Position numbers and translations under genes: made by a program. This document shows positions 34,801 to 43,400 of a stretch of 64,000 nucleotides of DNA, piece by piece; position 1 is the first letter of the stretch; the number at the start of each line of letters is the position of its first letter. The notes under the pieces were generated by a model. That model was not told the DNA's origin, made no database searches, and saw nothing but the letters and a program-made list of their open reading frames with translations. The DNA comes from Athripsodes cinereus (taxonomy: Eukaryota > Arthropoda > Insecta > Trichoptera > Leptoceridae): NCBI GenBank assembly GCA_947579605.1, contig OX388327.1, forward strand, positions 2,653,122-2,717,121, read 5' to 3'.

Positions 34801-36637
34801 GCTGCAGCCAAGAGAGCCACTGAGAGGGCTCCAGGGGGAATGAGTCTCGGAGACGTTCATACTCAGACCTTAGACGACCGCGAACACCCATTTGCCTGAA
34901 AGAGATAAATATTTTGATTGAAACGTATTTACAAGATATTATTTAATTATTTGACAGTATTATGATACTTTCTAAATATACATATCTCGGAGTGAAACTA
35001 CACACATCATGAGACATCGTTATTTTTTTTAATATGGCAATTCAAATTTTTTCAACAAAATTATATTTGCTTCTCGCGTGTTCATTAACCTGTAAAGGAG
35101 TACCAACGCACCGGTGCGTGCAAGAAATATTATGGGATCTGGAGTACGCACGCACCGGTGCGTTTGATCCAGTAATATTTAGGTATTCCCGCCAAATTCG
35201 TCAATTTCATCATTGGTCCAATCTGTCAGATGTACTTTACCAATCACAAGGAAAAAAATCAAAAATAGGCGTGTTTAGACCTTATTTATCGCCTATACAA
35301 AATGTCACGTGACCACCGCTTGAGATACCTAGCCGTCACTCGCGGTTGCAAACCATTTTGCTGCGTGCGTTCGTGCGCTATAGGTGTTATTTTATGGAGT
35401 GTTTGGTGATTTTTTTTTACTTTTTGTGCTGATTCTGGACAATTTAATTAGTTTTTAGTACCTACATAAGTTTTTGTTAAAAACAAATAAAAATAAATAT
35501 TTTTAATACAAATAAATATTCCTATATTGAACCCATTGTTGACAATACCGGAGCAGACATGACGTATCAAAATTGTTTTTGTTATATAACTCCGTTAGAA
35601 TTAATTTTTGAGAGTTGGTTGGTTATAAACATTTATTTTAGGGATCATTTTTTATAACATGCAATAAAAAAATATTCAAAAAGTGAAAGTTGAATTAATT
35701 CACTCTGCCATACACTTTTATTTTTTCTTTATTCACTCACGGACAGGTTAATACAAAACTACCGCCAAAAACAATTATGGGTGCTGCACGCTTATACAGT
35801 CCTTCACCCAAAAAATTGTATGATGATAAAATGATTGTCATTAAATGTGCTGCATTAAATACTACTACTATACCATCACGGCATATCCCACAAGTGGGGT
35901 AGCCAGCAGATCAGCTGCATGTAAGCTGCATTAAATAACACCAGACTAACTCTAACCTAACCTACAAATCAGTTAAACGGAAAATTTGTTGCATGAAATA
36001 TGCAAATAATTAATTTTGTGCATAAAAATAACACAAAATCCCACCGGATTCTTATTTTCCAGGTAAAATACTCCATATCTACATAAAAAATAATTTAAAA
36101 AATCGAAATTTGGATGCGTTAACGTAATCTGGAAAAATTCCCAATTTTTACCAGTGCTTGACAAAAAGTTAGTATGAATATATAGTAAGGGAAGACAATT
36201 AATATACATGTACCTATCTGAACAGAAATAGAAAATTAAAATGATGAATAAAATAAATAGTAGATATTTACACAAGTATGGCCAACAGATCTACATGGCT
36301 TTTATAGTCGTATGGGTTGTCCAAAATCTTCTCTTCAAGAGACGAAATTCTCTCCTCCATGCCAGACACGTCCATTTCTTCTTCTGATGTAATAGATTCA
36401 TCCTGAAAAAGAAATACAATACAATTAATGTGTTGAGTATTGTTTACAATAATCGATGCACAATCATTTATTAGTAAAGAGTTGAAGAAAAACGCATAAA
36501 TTATAAAATAAATAAACGACTGCTATACTTACGTCGCTGTCATCTTTATCTCCATCCCAAAGAACTTGTTCGTCTGCCTCCTCTAATTTCTCATCATTAT
36601 CATCGCTATCCGACGAATCATTCTCAACACGAGCCAT
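19815..36637 (-). CDS. SART3: SART3 homologue, U4/U6 snRNP recycling factor, 16 exons
   Basis: Exons, minus strand: 36637-36533, 36402-36272, 34895-34720, 33537-33372, 32440-32263, 30489-30398, 29455-29110, 28392-28219, 28001-27887, 26829-26624, 25823-25391, 24670-24484, 23594-23483, 22635-22397, 21355-21170, 20022-19815. All keep phase and give 1017 aa (human 963). An acidic N terminus precedes a long HAT-type helical repeat region (to about 600), a basic low-complexity stretch with KRKMDVEED (exon 11), RRM1 (RTVFVSNL at 760-767), RRM2 (KLFVKNI at 852, KGLAYIEY) and the C-terminal SNTDFRNMLLNKK, the LSm-contacting motif of the SART3/Prp24 family. The protein re-anneals U4 and U6 snRNAs in the nucleus. 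RRM1 has an unusual RNP1 region, GRICYCVYV. Confidence 0.93.
20440..20760 (-). mobile_element. Degenerate RTE-like LINE family A fragment
   Basis: It follows the order of 38905-39440 in the same orientation (GTAGACAGAGAGAA, TCCACATTTATGAAGTTTCTCA, CAGACGTCCACGCTTCCT) but is heavily mutated. SART3 intron 15. Confidence 0.6.
20800..21095 (+). mobile_element. LINE 3' UTR with hairpin and (AAAT)n tail
   Basis: A T-rich stretch ends TATGTAAAAGGCTTATATAGCCGTTC followed by AAATAAATAAATAA. The hairpin here has a 4-bp stem (GGCT/AGCC). Confidence 0.55.
21393..21590 (-). mobile_element. LINE 3' end
   Basis: On the minus strand it ends in an ATT-rich tail and carries GGTTAGTTGGAAGATATTG and AAACTCGCCCATTG, as in the copies at 30060, 52600, 55497 and 58565. 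Confidence 0.55.
21965..22215 (+). mobile_element. SINE family S with a palindromic double tail
   Basis: A nearly complete copy. Its 3' end shows ACCATCACGGCATATCCC joined to GGGATATGCCGTGGTGGT, two tails head to head, followed by TAATAGTAGTAA. SART3 intron 14. Confidence 0.7.
22700..22965 (-). mobile_element. Diverged SINE family S
   Basis: Reverse copy: CATCACAGCGTC, GGAGTAACCAGTAGAC, CATTAGGGATGGATGCCAA, and ACCAGGACGCTTGAAAAC at the head end. Confidence 0.55.
23108..23372. mobile_element. LINE 3' end (minus) abutting a SINE family S end (plus)
   Basis: 23108-23240 is the reverse of a LINE 3' end (GTTGACTGGAAGACG, TTTTGGTCCAGAT, AAATAAAT tail) also present at 32466-32590. 23240-23372 is the 3' half of SINE S ending in (TAG)n. 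Confidence 0.55.
23780..23965 (+). mobile_element. Diverged SINE family S
   Basis: GTCCCCAGTAAAGAATAGG at the head and ACCCCATTTGTGGTAAAAGCCG at the end, with an internal deletion. SART3 intron 12. Confidence 0.5.
24045..24160 (-). repeat. ~115-bp repeat, inverted partner of 42545-42660
   Basis: ACCACTCTAGATTACTCATT through CAACCTATTTGAATAGG to a CAACATACC-type end reads as the reverse complement of 42545-42660. Both copies directly adjoin RTE-like family A sequence. Confidence 0.65.
24160..24440 (-). mobile_element. Family A LINE fragment split by a family C LINE 3' end
   Basis: Family A (CTTTCGCTTCCTCCACATTC ... CACGCGGTCAAGTCAC) is interrupted at 24199-24353 by the minus-strand end of LINE C, with TTGGATCCCCTCAAG, AGATCTTATAGGTCGC and a T-rich (poly-A) edge. 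The target duplication CTCTCACACAT occurs on both sides. Confidence 0.75.
24705..24800 (+). mobile_element. SINE V fragment
   Basis: CAAACTCCCCTTTCACGACAC and TTACTGTAAAAGGTG match the body of SINE V at 28600-28760. Confidence 0.5.
24865..25010 (+). mobile_element. RTE-like LINE family A 3' end
   Basis: GAGGAAGCCAAAGAAGTATG, then CTGCCTACCCCACTTGAGAT and ACGGCGTGAGGGTAGAGATAG. 5'-truncated. Confidence 0.65.
25055..25370 (-). mobile_element. RTE-like LINE family B fragment
   Basis: The minus strand encodes LRWFGYVERINENRMAKK, RRGRPRIKWQYHLNQ and a CMTVTEVKDVCKDR stretch, then the CGCGAGGGAAGCGGCGTGATGG end with a (TATG)n tail. It stops about 20 bp short of SART3 exon 11. Confidence 0.75.
25968..26420. 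repeat. Foldback repeat family F and a tRNA-like segment in SART3 intron 10
   Basis: Arms with GTGTTTCTTTCTACTAT occur at 25978 and inverted at 26353-26372. 26258-26370 is an almost perfect palindrome around ATTGATTCCGAGAGAGACG. At 26130-26200 lies a tRNA-like block with TAGTGGTTAACACACTCG (A box), CTCGCCTTGCAAGCGAG (anticodon-like stem) and GGGTTCGATCC (B box). Its acceptor ends pair poorly. Confidence 0.55.
27235..27310. repeat. Inverted partner of the repeat at 23727-23775
   Basis: GATATCTCAGGAGTCAAGG-ACTCCTATTTATCCG is the reverse complement of CGGATAAATAGGAGTCC...CTCCTGAAATATC at 23735. AGGAGTC and GACTCCT also form a tiny local hairpin in both. Confidence 0.5.
27598..27660. repeat. Short inverted repeat in SART3 intron 9
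   Basis: TTCACTTTGGATGA at the left pairs with TCATCCAAAGTGAA at the right. A similar arm AGTGAAACAAA occurs at 6056-6142. Confidence 0.55.
28600..28845 (+). mobile_element. SINE V followed by a SINE S tail
   Basis: SINE V: GTAGAGGCTCGGCCTCAC, B-box GCGGTTCGATCCCAGG, CGGCAAACTCCCCTTTCAC, then CTTACTGTGAAAGGTG (28600-28750). From about 28765 the 3' part of SINE S follows (ACCCCACATGTGAGAAATACC). SART3 intron 7. Confidence 0.6.
28864..29092 (-). mobile_element. tRNA-derived SINE, family T1, good copy
   Basis: The minus-strand head GCCGGTGTGGCCCGGAGG contains the A box and CGGGTTCGATTCCCGG the B box. The body ends with AAGATTCATCTTAGTTTGG. It ends about 18 bp from SART3 exon 7. Confidence 0.75.
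29478..29900. mobile_element. TIR element containing a LINE C insertion
   Basis: TCGTTACCTTAATGCAGGAT at the left is the complement of ATTCTGCATTAAGGTAACGA-type sequence at 29875-29898; the arms run about 45 bp with mismatches. Inside, 29602-29753 is a plus-strand LINE C end encoding LDPLKILDFIRCLGLEG, flanked by AATGAGATTCCT at 29590-29601 and 29754-29765. Confidence 0.75.
30060..30215 (-). mobile_element. LINE 3' end
   Basis: The minus strand carries GTTGGAAGTGATCGCGCC, ATAAACTCGCCCTGTG and a TAAATAAATAAAT tail. Sister copies lie at 55497-55620 and 58565-58710. Confidence 0.6.
30600..31015 (+). mobile_element. LINE 3' UTR with hairpin tail
   Basis: T-rich DNA ends ACATATCAAAGGCTAACGCCG then AAATAAATAAATAAT. 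A reverse-oriented fragment of foldback family F lies just before it (30530-30596). Confidence 0.5.
31178..31432 (+). mobile_element. SINE family S, reference copy
   Basis: Best-preserved copy: GTGGAGCACCCGGTAAAG at the head, TTTTCGAGTGTCCTGTAA, CCACCCATCCTGAATGTC, and the 3' end CTGGCTACCCCACTTGTGGG ATATGCCGTGATGGTATAG with (TAG)n. The 3' 45 bp resembles the ends of the RTE-like LINEs A and B. SART3 intron 5. Confidence 0.8.
31739..32226. mobile_element. TIR DNA element, ~490 bp, in SART3 intron 5
   Basis: Ends GAGTCAAAACACATTTTAGC and the complement of AAGTCAAAACACATTTAAGC. Subterminal inverted GGGTTGCCAG / CTGGCAACGC arms lie inside. ATTACCGTAC and TACCGTAC recur four times. No transposase. 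Confidence 0.7.
32466..32590 (-). mobile_element. LINE 3' end, same family as 23108-23240
   Basis: GTTGACTGTAAGATGTTGC, CCGCCCTTTGGTCCAAAT and a TTTATTTATATT tail on the minus strand. Confidence 0.5.
32876..33190 (-). mobile_element. Degenerate RTE-like LINE family B fragment
   Basis: It follows the order of 25055-25370 in the same orientation (CACTTACTCCCATCCTT, CATACAATTCCTCATG, GACGGCCACGTTTCTGAG) with many indels. SART3 intron 4. Confidence 0.6.
33608..33710 (+). mobile_element. SINE family S, internally deleted
   Basis: Head GGAGCACCCAGCGAAGAATTGG to TTTTCGAGGCAG, then directly a short 3' end TGTGATGTAATGGTATGAT. Confidence 0.5.
33735..33950. mobile_element. MITE with ~25-bp inverted ends
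   Basis: CAATAAGAAATTAAAATGA at the left and the complement CAATAAGAAGTTGAAATGA at the right. A single-end relative lies at 29900-29935. SART3 intron 3. Confidence 0.65.
33966..34440 (+). mobile_element. RTE-like LINE family A, 3' end with open frame
   Basis: A frame at 33976-34317 encodes [29 protein letters not shown] and [16 protein letters not shown]. The 3' end reads CTACCCCTCCTGGGACATGG, GTGAGGGT and (TATAG)n. 5'-truncated, in antisense to SART3. Confidence 0.8.
34490..34640 (-). mobile_element. SINE V, good copy
   Basis: Minus strand: CGGTAGAGTCTCGGCCTCG, B-box-like GTGGTTCGATACCAGG, CCGGCAAACTCCCCTTTCAC, CTTACTGTGAAAGGTG. It gives the intact version of the site invaded at 40416. Confidence 0.65.
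35103..35170. repeat. Paired GC-rich palindromes in SART3 intron 2
   Basis: AACGCACCGGTGCGTGC (about 35106-35122) and GCACGCACCGGTGCGTT (about 35147-35163) are reverse complements of each other, and each holds the palindrome ACGCACCGGTGCGT. They stand out in AT-rich DNA. Confidence 0.7.
35820..36120 (+). repeat. Unclassified dispersed repeat X, with inserted SINE S tail
   Basis: TAAAATGATTGTCATTAAATG ... GCAAATAATTAATTTTGTGC ... CTACATAAAAA recurs at 44600-44860. At 35868-35923 a ~60-bp reverse SINE S end is inserted between duplicated GCTGCATTAAATA sites. Confidence 0.6.
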
Positions 36638-37461
36638 TTAAAAGGTTGATTAATATTTTCGTGAAATATTAATGATTATTTGATATAAAATAACGATTAA
36701 TATCGAAAATAAATACGCATCTGGGACAAAAAAACAACCTCAAAATAAATGTCACAAAAACAATACAAGACGATCAAAGATAAAAGTGGACTACCAACCT
36801 AACGACATGAAGGATTTGATTAATTTTATTTACATTAAATCAAGTTTTTTACGCATTTTCTCATTTTTTAATTCAATAAATAACATTAATTTTACAGTTT
36901 AAAGATTTTTTTTGCTTGTTCAGCATATTTTTTAAATTAAATCAAATGAAATTTATACAACTCCATAGATTTCTTTCATAGTGGTGGCTAACATGTAAAT
37001 TCCGAACCAATCCGTGACTAGCTCATAGTGTAAAAAATATTGCCATTAAGTAAAAAAAATCATAATTTTCTTGAGTTATTAGTTTTTTCAAGGATGAACA
37101 ATATTAAAAACAAGAAGGCAATAAGTAAACAGTTTTCGTTTGTATTTTTTATTTATTCCTATTAAACACATGTTTTTATTTCAAGTCAAGTCAATGTAGA
37201 ACATAATTAAAATATGATTGTTATATTTATAAATTGACAATGATAAGAAAAGTGACGATTCTATTTTTATAGTATGGTAGCACTATTACGAAATATTTTC
37301 ATAGCCAACTTCAGTTCAATTAATTTCTGTGCGTGTGGCGGTCGCCCTTTTCAATTTTCTAAAAACCGGCTGTCAGTAATCTTGTTTTTATTCTAACAGT
37401 GATAGTTTCACAACAAGTTTTACGTCGAAACAAGACGCAGAATATATTAATACAGAACAAA
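36638..37461. promoter_or_regulatory. Divergent intergenic interval between SART3 and Sep1
   Basis: 824 bp separate the two start codons. Near 37308 TTCAGTT resembles an arthropod initiator. The stretch from there to the Sep1 ATG is relatively GC-rich with a GTGTGGCGGTCGCC block, as expected for a 5' UTR. No TATA box at a convincing distance was seen. No repeats are recognised, which fits a constrained interval. Shared regulation is inference. Confidence 0.45.
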
Positions 37462-40400
37462 ATGTCCAGCGATTCAGTGAAAAATGTAAGTTTAATATAT
37501 AAAATTTATTACAAAAAATTGTTGGAACACGGAACACTAGTTGTATCTAAGTACTAGGTGGTAAATGTTTATAATTTATTTTAATCACGACATTGTTTGA
37601 TGTACGCTAAGGAATTTAATCTACTTGCTTACTGTTTTTATTATTCATGCATGTGCTTAGTAAACAAATAAGGATGTGGAGAAATTGTGAAACCGCTATA
37701 TCATCGATAAACTGTATTAAATCGGGGCGTCTACAGTTTGTGTTCATTTTATAACATGACTCACGTTATGTTGCGGTTTTCTTATTATCTATATTTATAT
37801 GATAAACAATTTATAATATAGACATTTTTCTCCTTTGTTTAGCACATTATCAGTATCATTGTTCATTTTTAAATAATGAGCTCCATTTTATTTTTGTTAC
37901 TTTTTTACATCCACTTTTTTAGGAAATAAAATATGATTCTAGTTCTTTTTTTATGTATTTAAGAGGTTTTTTTTTTTTAATATACACGCTTAACCATTTT
38001 TTAGCACTTTTATGGATCAGAATGAATGATCTTAGTGATATTTTTTTCAATTTATCTAATAGTCCATTGCTTTGAAATTTAAAATCAGTCTTATCATTTT
38101 GATACAATGAAGTAACCACTAAGAACTACATGAAAATTGAAGCTATATAACACAAACATCCCTTTTAAGATAGGCAAAAAGATAGTACATCATAAATGCT
38201 CTATTCCTAAAATATATATTCTTGTCTTATCATGGTATCTGCCTTATGTGGGGTAACCAACGGATTTACTGCACATAATAGATGTTTTACTCGAGGATAT
38301 GGGGCAAGATTTTGATTGTATGGTCTTACTATATTGTGGCCAGCAAAAATACAAATATATCTGCGTTCATCATCATCTCCATCGGTCCCTCAATTCTGAA
38401 GATTGTGACCATCATTCCTCGTTCTGTAATACACCTATCTCCACCTTGAGCAGTACTCAGTCGCATGCAAGGCCCCGTGTAGTGAACTCTGTGTGACCTC
38501 CTTAATTTGGTCGCTCCATCTTGCTGGTACTCAGCCCCTTCAACGCCTCCCTTTTACAGCCCCAGTTTTAATTACCCTGCATTCATATATTTGTGAACAA
38601 TGTGACTGCTTGTTATACCCCCATATTATTATTTCTATTATGTCACATACAGTTTCTCTGGATTTTCTTCCGGTAATCCAAGTAACACGGGCACATGTGC
38701 CAAGCATCACTCGTTTCTGAGGCAATTCGTTAAGTTTCGTCTATTTGTAAAAAATTACGTACTATTCTACATGTGTTCAGAATTGCAGCCACTGCCATAC
38801 ACGAAATTTCCTCCTTTCCTTATTGAATTCGAAGGAACTAAAGAAAGGGAAAGAGATAAATTAAACTTCTAAGGGTAGAGCATGATGAGAGGAAGCAAAT
38901 AAGCTATCTATCTATTCCCTCACGCTGTATCCCAAGTGAGGCAGGCAGAGAGAATGGAACGCCAATTAGATCTGTCCTTACATACTTCTTTCCCCTCCTC
39001 CACAGTCATACAAATTTCTCATGCATCCACGTTGATTTCTCTTACTCCAAACATGGCCGTCCTTGAGATTTGATGTACATGATCAAGCCATGTAGTTCTC
39101 GGACGCCCGCACTTCCTCACACCCCTCCTTTCAGACAGGTATATCCTCTTTGTCATTTTTTCCTCTTCCATTCGTTCTACATGACCAAACCATCTCAATT
39201 TATTTACGCGCATTCTATCCTCAACACTCCTCTTGCATCCACTCATTCTTCTAATATCCTCATTTCTCACTCTATCTCGCAACGTTTTACCAACCATCCT
39301 CCTCAGCGATCTCATCTCCACAGCATTTATTCCACTTACATCCCTCTTCAACCATGTCCACGTTTTGCTTGCATACATAAGTGTCGGTACCAGAATGGTA
39401 TTGTGCACTAGCAATTTTGCCATGTTCGACACATTGTCATTGCTGACAATGGGTCGAAGTGCACCGTTAATCCTAGCACCGCCCACTTTTCTTCTTTCAA
39501 TATCCTCGTCTCACCTTCCATCCCTCGCAAACAAATTGATAAAAAAAATGATAAACAAAACCAAGGGACAGAGTGCTTGAAAAGCCACCTCCAACGAAAG
39601 GAGTGGACGTGCACAAAACAAGTATGAGTTTAGAATTGCAGCAATTAATTATTTATTTATTAATATTATCATCTTAAAAATATCACCCTGCACGGAGACC
39701 ACAACAGGTTTTGGCCAAGGCGATCTCAGTAGGAAAGAAAGTAAATCACAAAAGAGACATCATCAATGCAAGAGAGAGTAAAAAGTATGTTTTGTTGTAA
39801 TGGATGTGTGTGTGTGTGTGTGTCAGTGTGCCATGTGTTCAGGAAGTGAATGCACTCTTTGACAGCAATTAGATACACTTGTACACACTCACAGCATGTT
39901 GTATACAGATATTGTGTACTACATATTATTGTGTACTTATGTATGGATCTCTATAGATCTAGACATTGCCTGTATTGTTATTTGCTATGTATAGCTGCTA
40001 CTGAATTGTATTTATTTATTTATTTTTATATAAAAAGATGTATCTAGGTTTTATTTTTTTTTTTATTTTTTATTTTTACAATGTATACAGGATCAGACAG
40101 TCGATTATAGTACATGATAACAATTTACAAAATCAAAAGGTGGACCAGTGAAGATCCTAAATTTACCAGAAGGGTTTCAAAAAATCATCAAAGTTAAGAA
40201 CAAATACAAATATACAATCACCACAACATGCTTTTAAATTAATAAATAAAATGAAATTCAGGTGAACGAGTTAATTAAGACTAAGTGAACAAAAACAAGA
40301 CCAAAAAATCAACGCAAGTTTTGTTTGTTATAAACCCAAATACAACCTTTTACACCTTTCACAATAAGCTACTTCAAGCTAGTGTCGTGAAAGGGGAGTT

Positions 40401-43400
40401 TGCCGGTATCTGGTAGGGTTATTCCGTGTCAAATCATCACACTGATTCAGACTTGATGTCTCAGATTTTCATGATTTTTTTTATGCAGCAATATATCATA
40501 GACTTATGAAAAAATACCAAATTTCAGTTATGTAGCACAATTATTTTTGAAATTATTAATTTTTAAAAATCACACTTTTTATGAAAAAATCTCATGTCTT
40601 GGCACCTTTGGATGCCTATAGACTAGCAACCAGTGATGATATAAACCTGGGAGAGGTCTCGTTTTAAAGCTGTTGAATGGGGCTTTAATCTGATGTGCCA
40701 CAGGATAGGTCACGGTTTAAAAAAAAAAAAATTAAAATTAAATTTTTCAAAAAGTGACAATTTTAAAAATTACAAAAAATTGTCAAAAATAGTTTGTAAT
40801 GTATTAATACATATACCAAAATTCTATTATGGGATCTCAATGGGATCAGGAGATACAGGGCTTCAGAAATACATGCATCGTAAAATACACGCAACTTCAC
40901 GATGCATGCATTTCTGAAGCCCTGTATCTCCTGATCCCATTGAGATCCCATGATAAAATTTAACTATATGTATTAAGACATTACAAACTATTTTTGAGAA
41001 TTTTTTGAAATTTTAAAATTGCCATTTTTTGAAAAATTTAATTTTAAATTTTTTTTTTTTTTTAAACCGTGACCTATCTCCCAAAATTGTGTTGAATTGA
41101 CACGGAATGACCCGGTATCGAACCACGGACCCCTTGTTCACGTGGCTGAGACTCTACCTCCAGGCTACCGACGAACTCCTTGTCTGATATCAGAATGATA
41201 TAATAAATTTAGATTAGATGTAAATAAGTCAAGATGGTTTGGGCACGTGGAAAGAATGAATGAGGACAGAATGACTTAGAAGATATATTTGGCTGAGAGG
41301 AATGGTGCTCGGAGATGTGGACGTCCGAGGATCAATCGGTAAGATCATTTAAATCAAATCCTACAGGACGGTCATGTGTTGAGCACATTGAACTGGAGAG
41401 CATGCATGAGGAATTGTATGGCGGTGACGGAAGCGAAAGATGTATGCAAGGGTAGAAGGAAGTGGCGCTCGATCATTTCTGCCTACCCCGCGAGGGAAAT
41501 GGCTTGATGGTATGTATGTTTAAAATACTAAATGAATAAATAAAATAAAATCTCTAAAAAGGGACTTATCCTTTCTCTCGCTTACACGAAATGTCGCTCA
41601 TTATCGCTCACTTTTTCACATTTATTTTAGCTCATTATGCGAATTACTCTTTATGAGAGGTACTCGTTATGAAAGGTTCCACTGTATTGAGTTTTACTAA
41701 ATAAATAATTACAAAATATTATTATTAAATTGTTTTTTTATTTGTTTCAGTTTGCCAACCTGGAGACGCCCGGATACGTGGGCTTCGCAAACCTCCCCAA
41801 TCAAGTGCACCGCAAATCTGTCAAGAAGGGTTTTGAGTTCACATTGATGGTGGTCGGTGAAAGTGGCTTAGGGAAATCCACATTGGTGAACTCTCTATTT
41901 CTCACGGATCTGTATCCGGAACGGGTGATTCCTGATGCAGTCGGTAAGAGACTCTTCTTATATGCAACGTCCAGATCAAACCAAAGAAGGGTTATTCCGT
42001 GTCAAATCAACACACTGATTCAAACTTGATGTCTCAGATTTTCATGATTTTTATATGCAGCAATATATCATAGACTTATGAAGAAATACCAAATTTCAGT
42101 TTTGTAGCACAATTATTTTTGAAATTATGAATTTTAAAAATTTCAATTTTTATGAAAAAAAATCATGTCTTGGCACCTTTGGCACCTTAATCAAAATCAT
42201 AATGATATGTTTGTGTTGCAGAGAAGACAAACCAAACAGTGAAGCTGGATGCTTCCACAGTGGAGATTGAAGAGAGAGGAGTGAAGTTAAGACTGACTGT
42301 GGTGGACACTCCGGGATATGGAGACGCTATCAACAATACAGACTGCTTTCAGGTAAAGAGAAGACAATTCAACTCAGAAAACACAACAATAAGTTCATTA
42401 CCCTATTCCGGATTTAGAATTATAAGAATAGATTTTTTTTTATTTAGAAAACAAATTTCTATCTGTCTATCTATACCCTCACACCATGCCCCAAGCGGGG
42501 TAGGCAGAGAGGATGGGATGCCATAAAAACCTATTCTTACATACTCAGTTGTGTATCATATACAACATACCTACCTAGTTAATACCTATTCAAATAGGTT
42601 GACTATCGGTGAGTGTGATCAACTGGAATGATTAATCTAGAGTGGTTCAAAATATAATTAACTTAACAGGTTATTGTCTAAGATTTCTCTGTATGATGGT
42701 TTGTTCATAAAATTGTTTTCAGTCGATAATTCAGTACATTGATGACCAGTTTGAGCGCTTCCTTCGTGACGAGAGCGGATTGAACCGTCGCAACATCGTG
42801 GACAACAGGATACATTGCTGTTTCTACTTTATATCTCCATTCGGACACGGCCTAAAACCACTGGACATTGAGTTCATGAAGCAGCTTCATAACAAAGTCA
42901 ATATTGTGCCCGTCATTGCCAAGGCGGACGTTCTGACCAAGAAGGAAATACAGCGATTGAAAAATAAGGTTAAATTTTTTTTACTTTATCATCTATCTTT
43001 ACATAATCTCTCATATTTGATTTTTGTGTATGTATGTAATTTTTGAACTGATGTTTGTTGATCTATATTGTGAAAGGCTTTGCCGTTTATGAGATGAAAT
43101 AAATAAATAAATATTATTGGAGTAGCTAATGAACCTACTGTATGAAATTACTAGAGATGCAATGAATAGTGTATTTGCTGAATACCAAATATTATGCAAG
43201 ATCATGTGCCGAATAACCAAATATTCGACAAAACAATGGTGAGAGCGTGCGGTACTCCCGACCACGCATCTTCGTGTAGGTATATCATAGACATACGTAC
43301 TAGACTTGCAGCGCGGTACATTTTTTCTAAATTTTGTGTCCCAACATTAATAATAACAATAATAATATTATGTTGTTTCACTCCATATGAAATTAAATTA

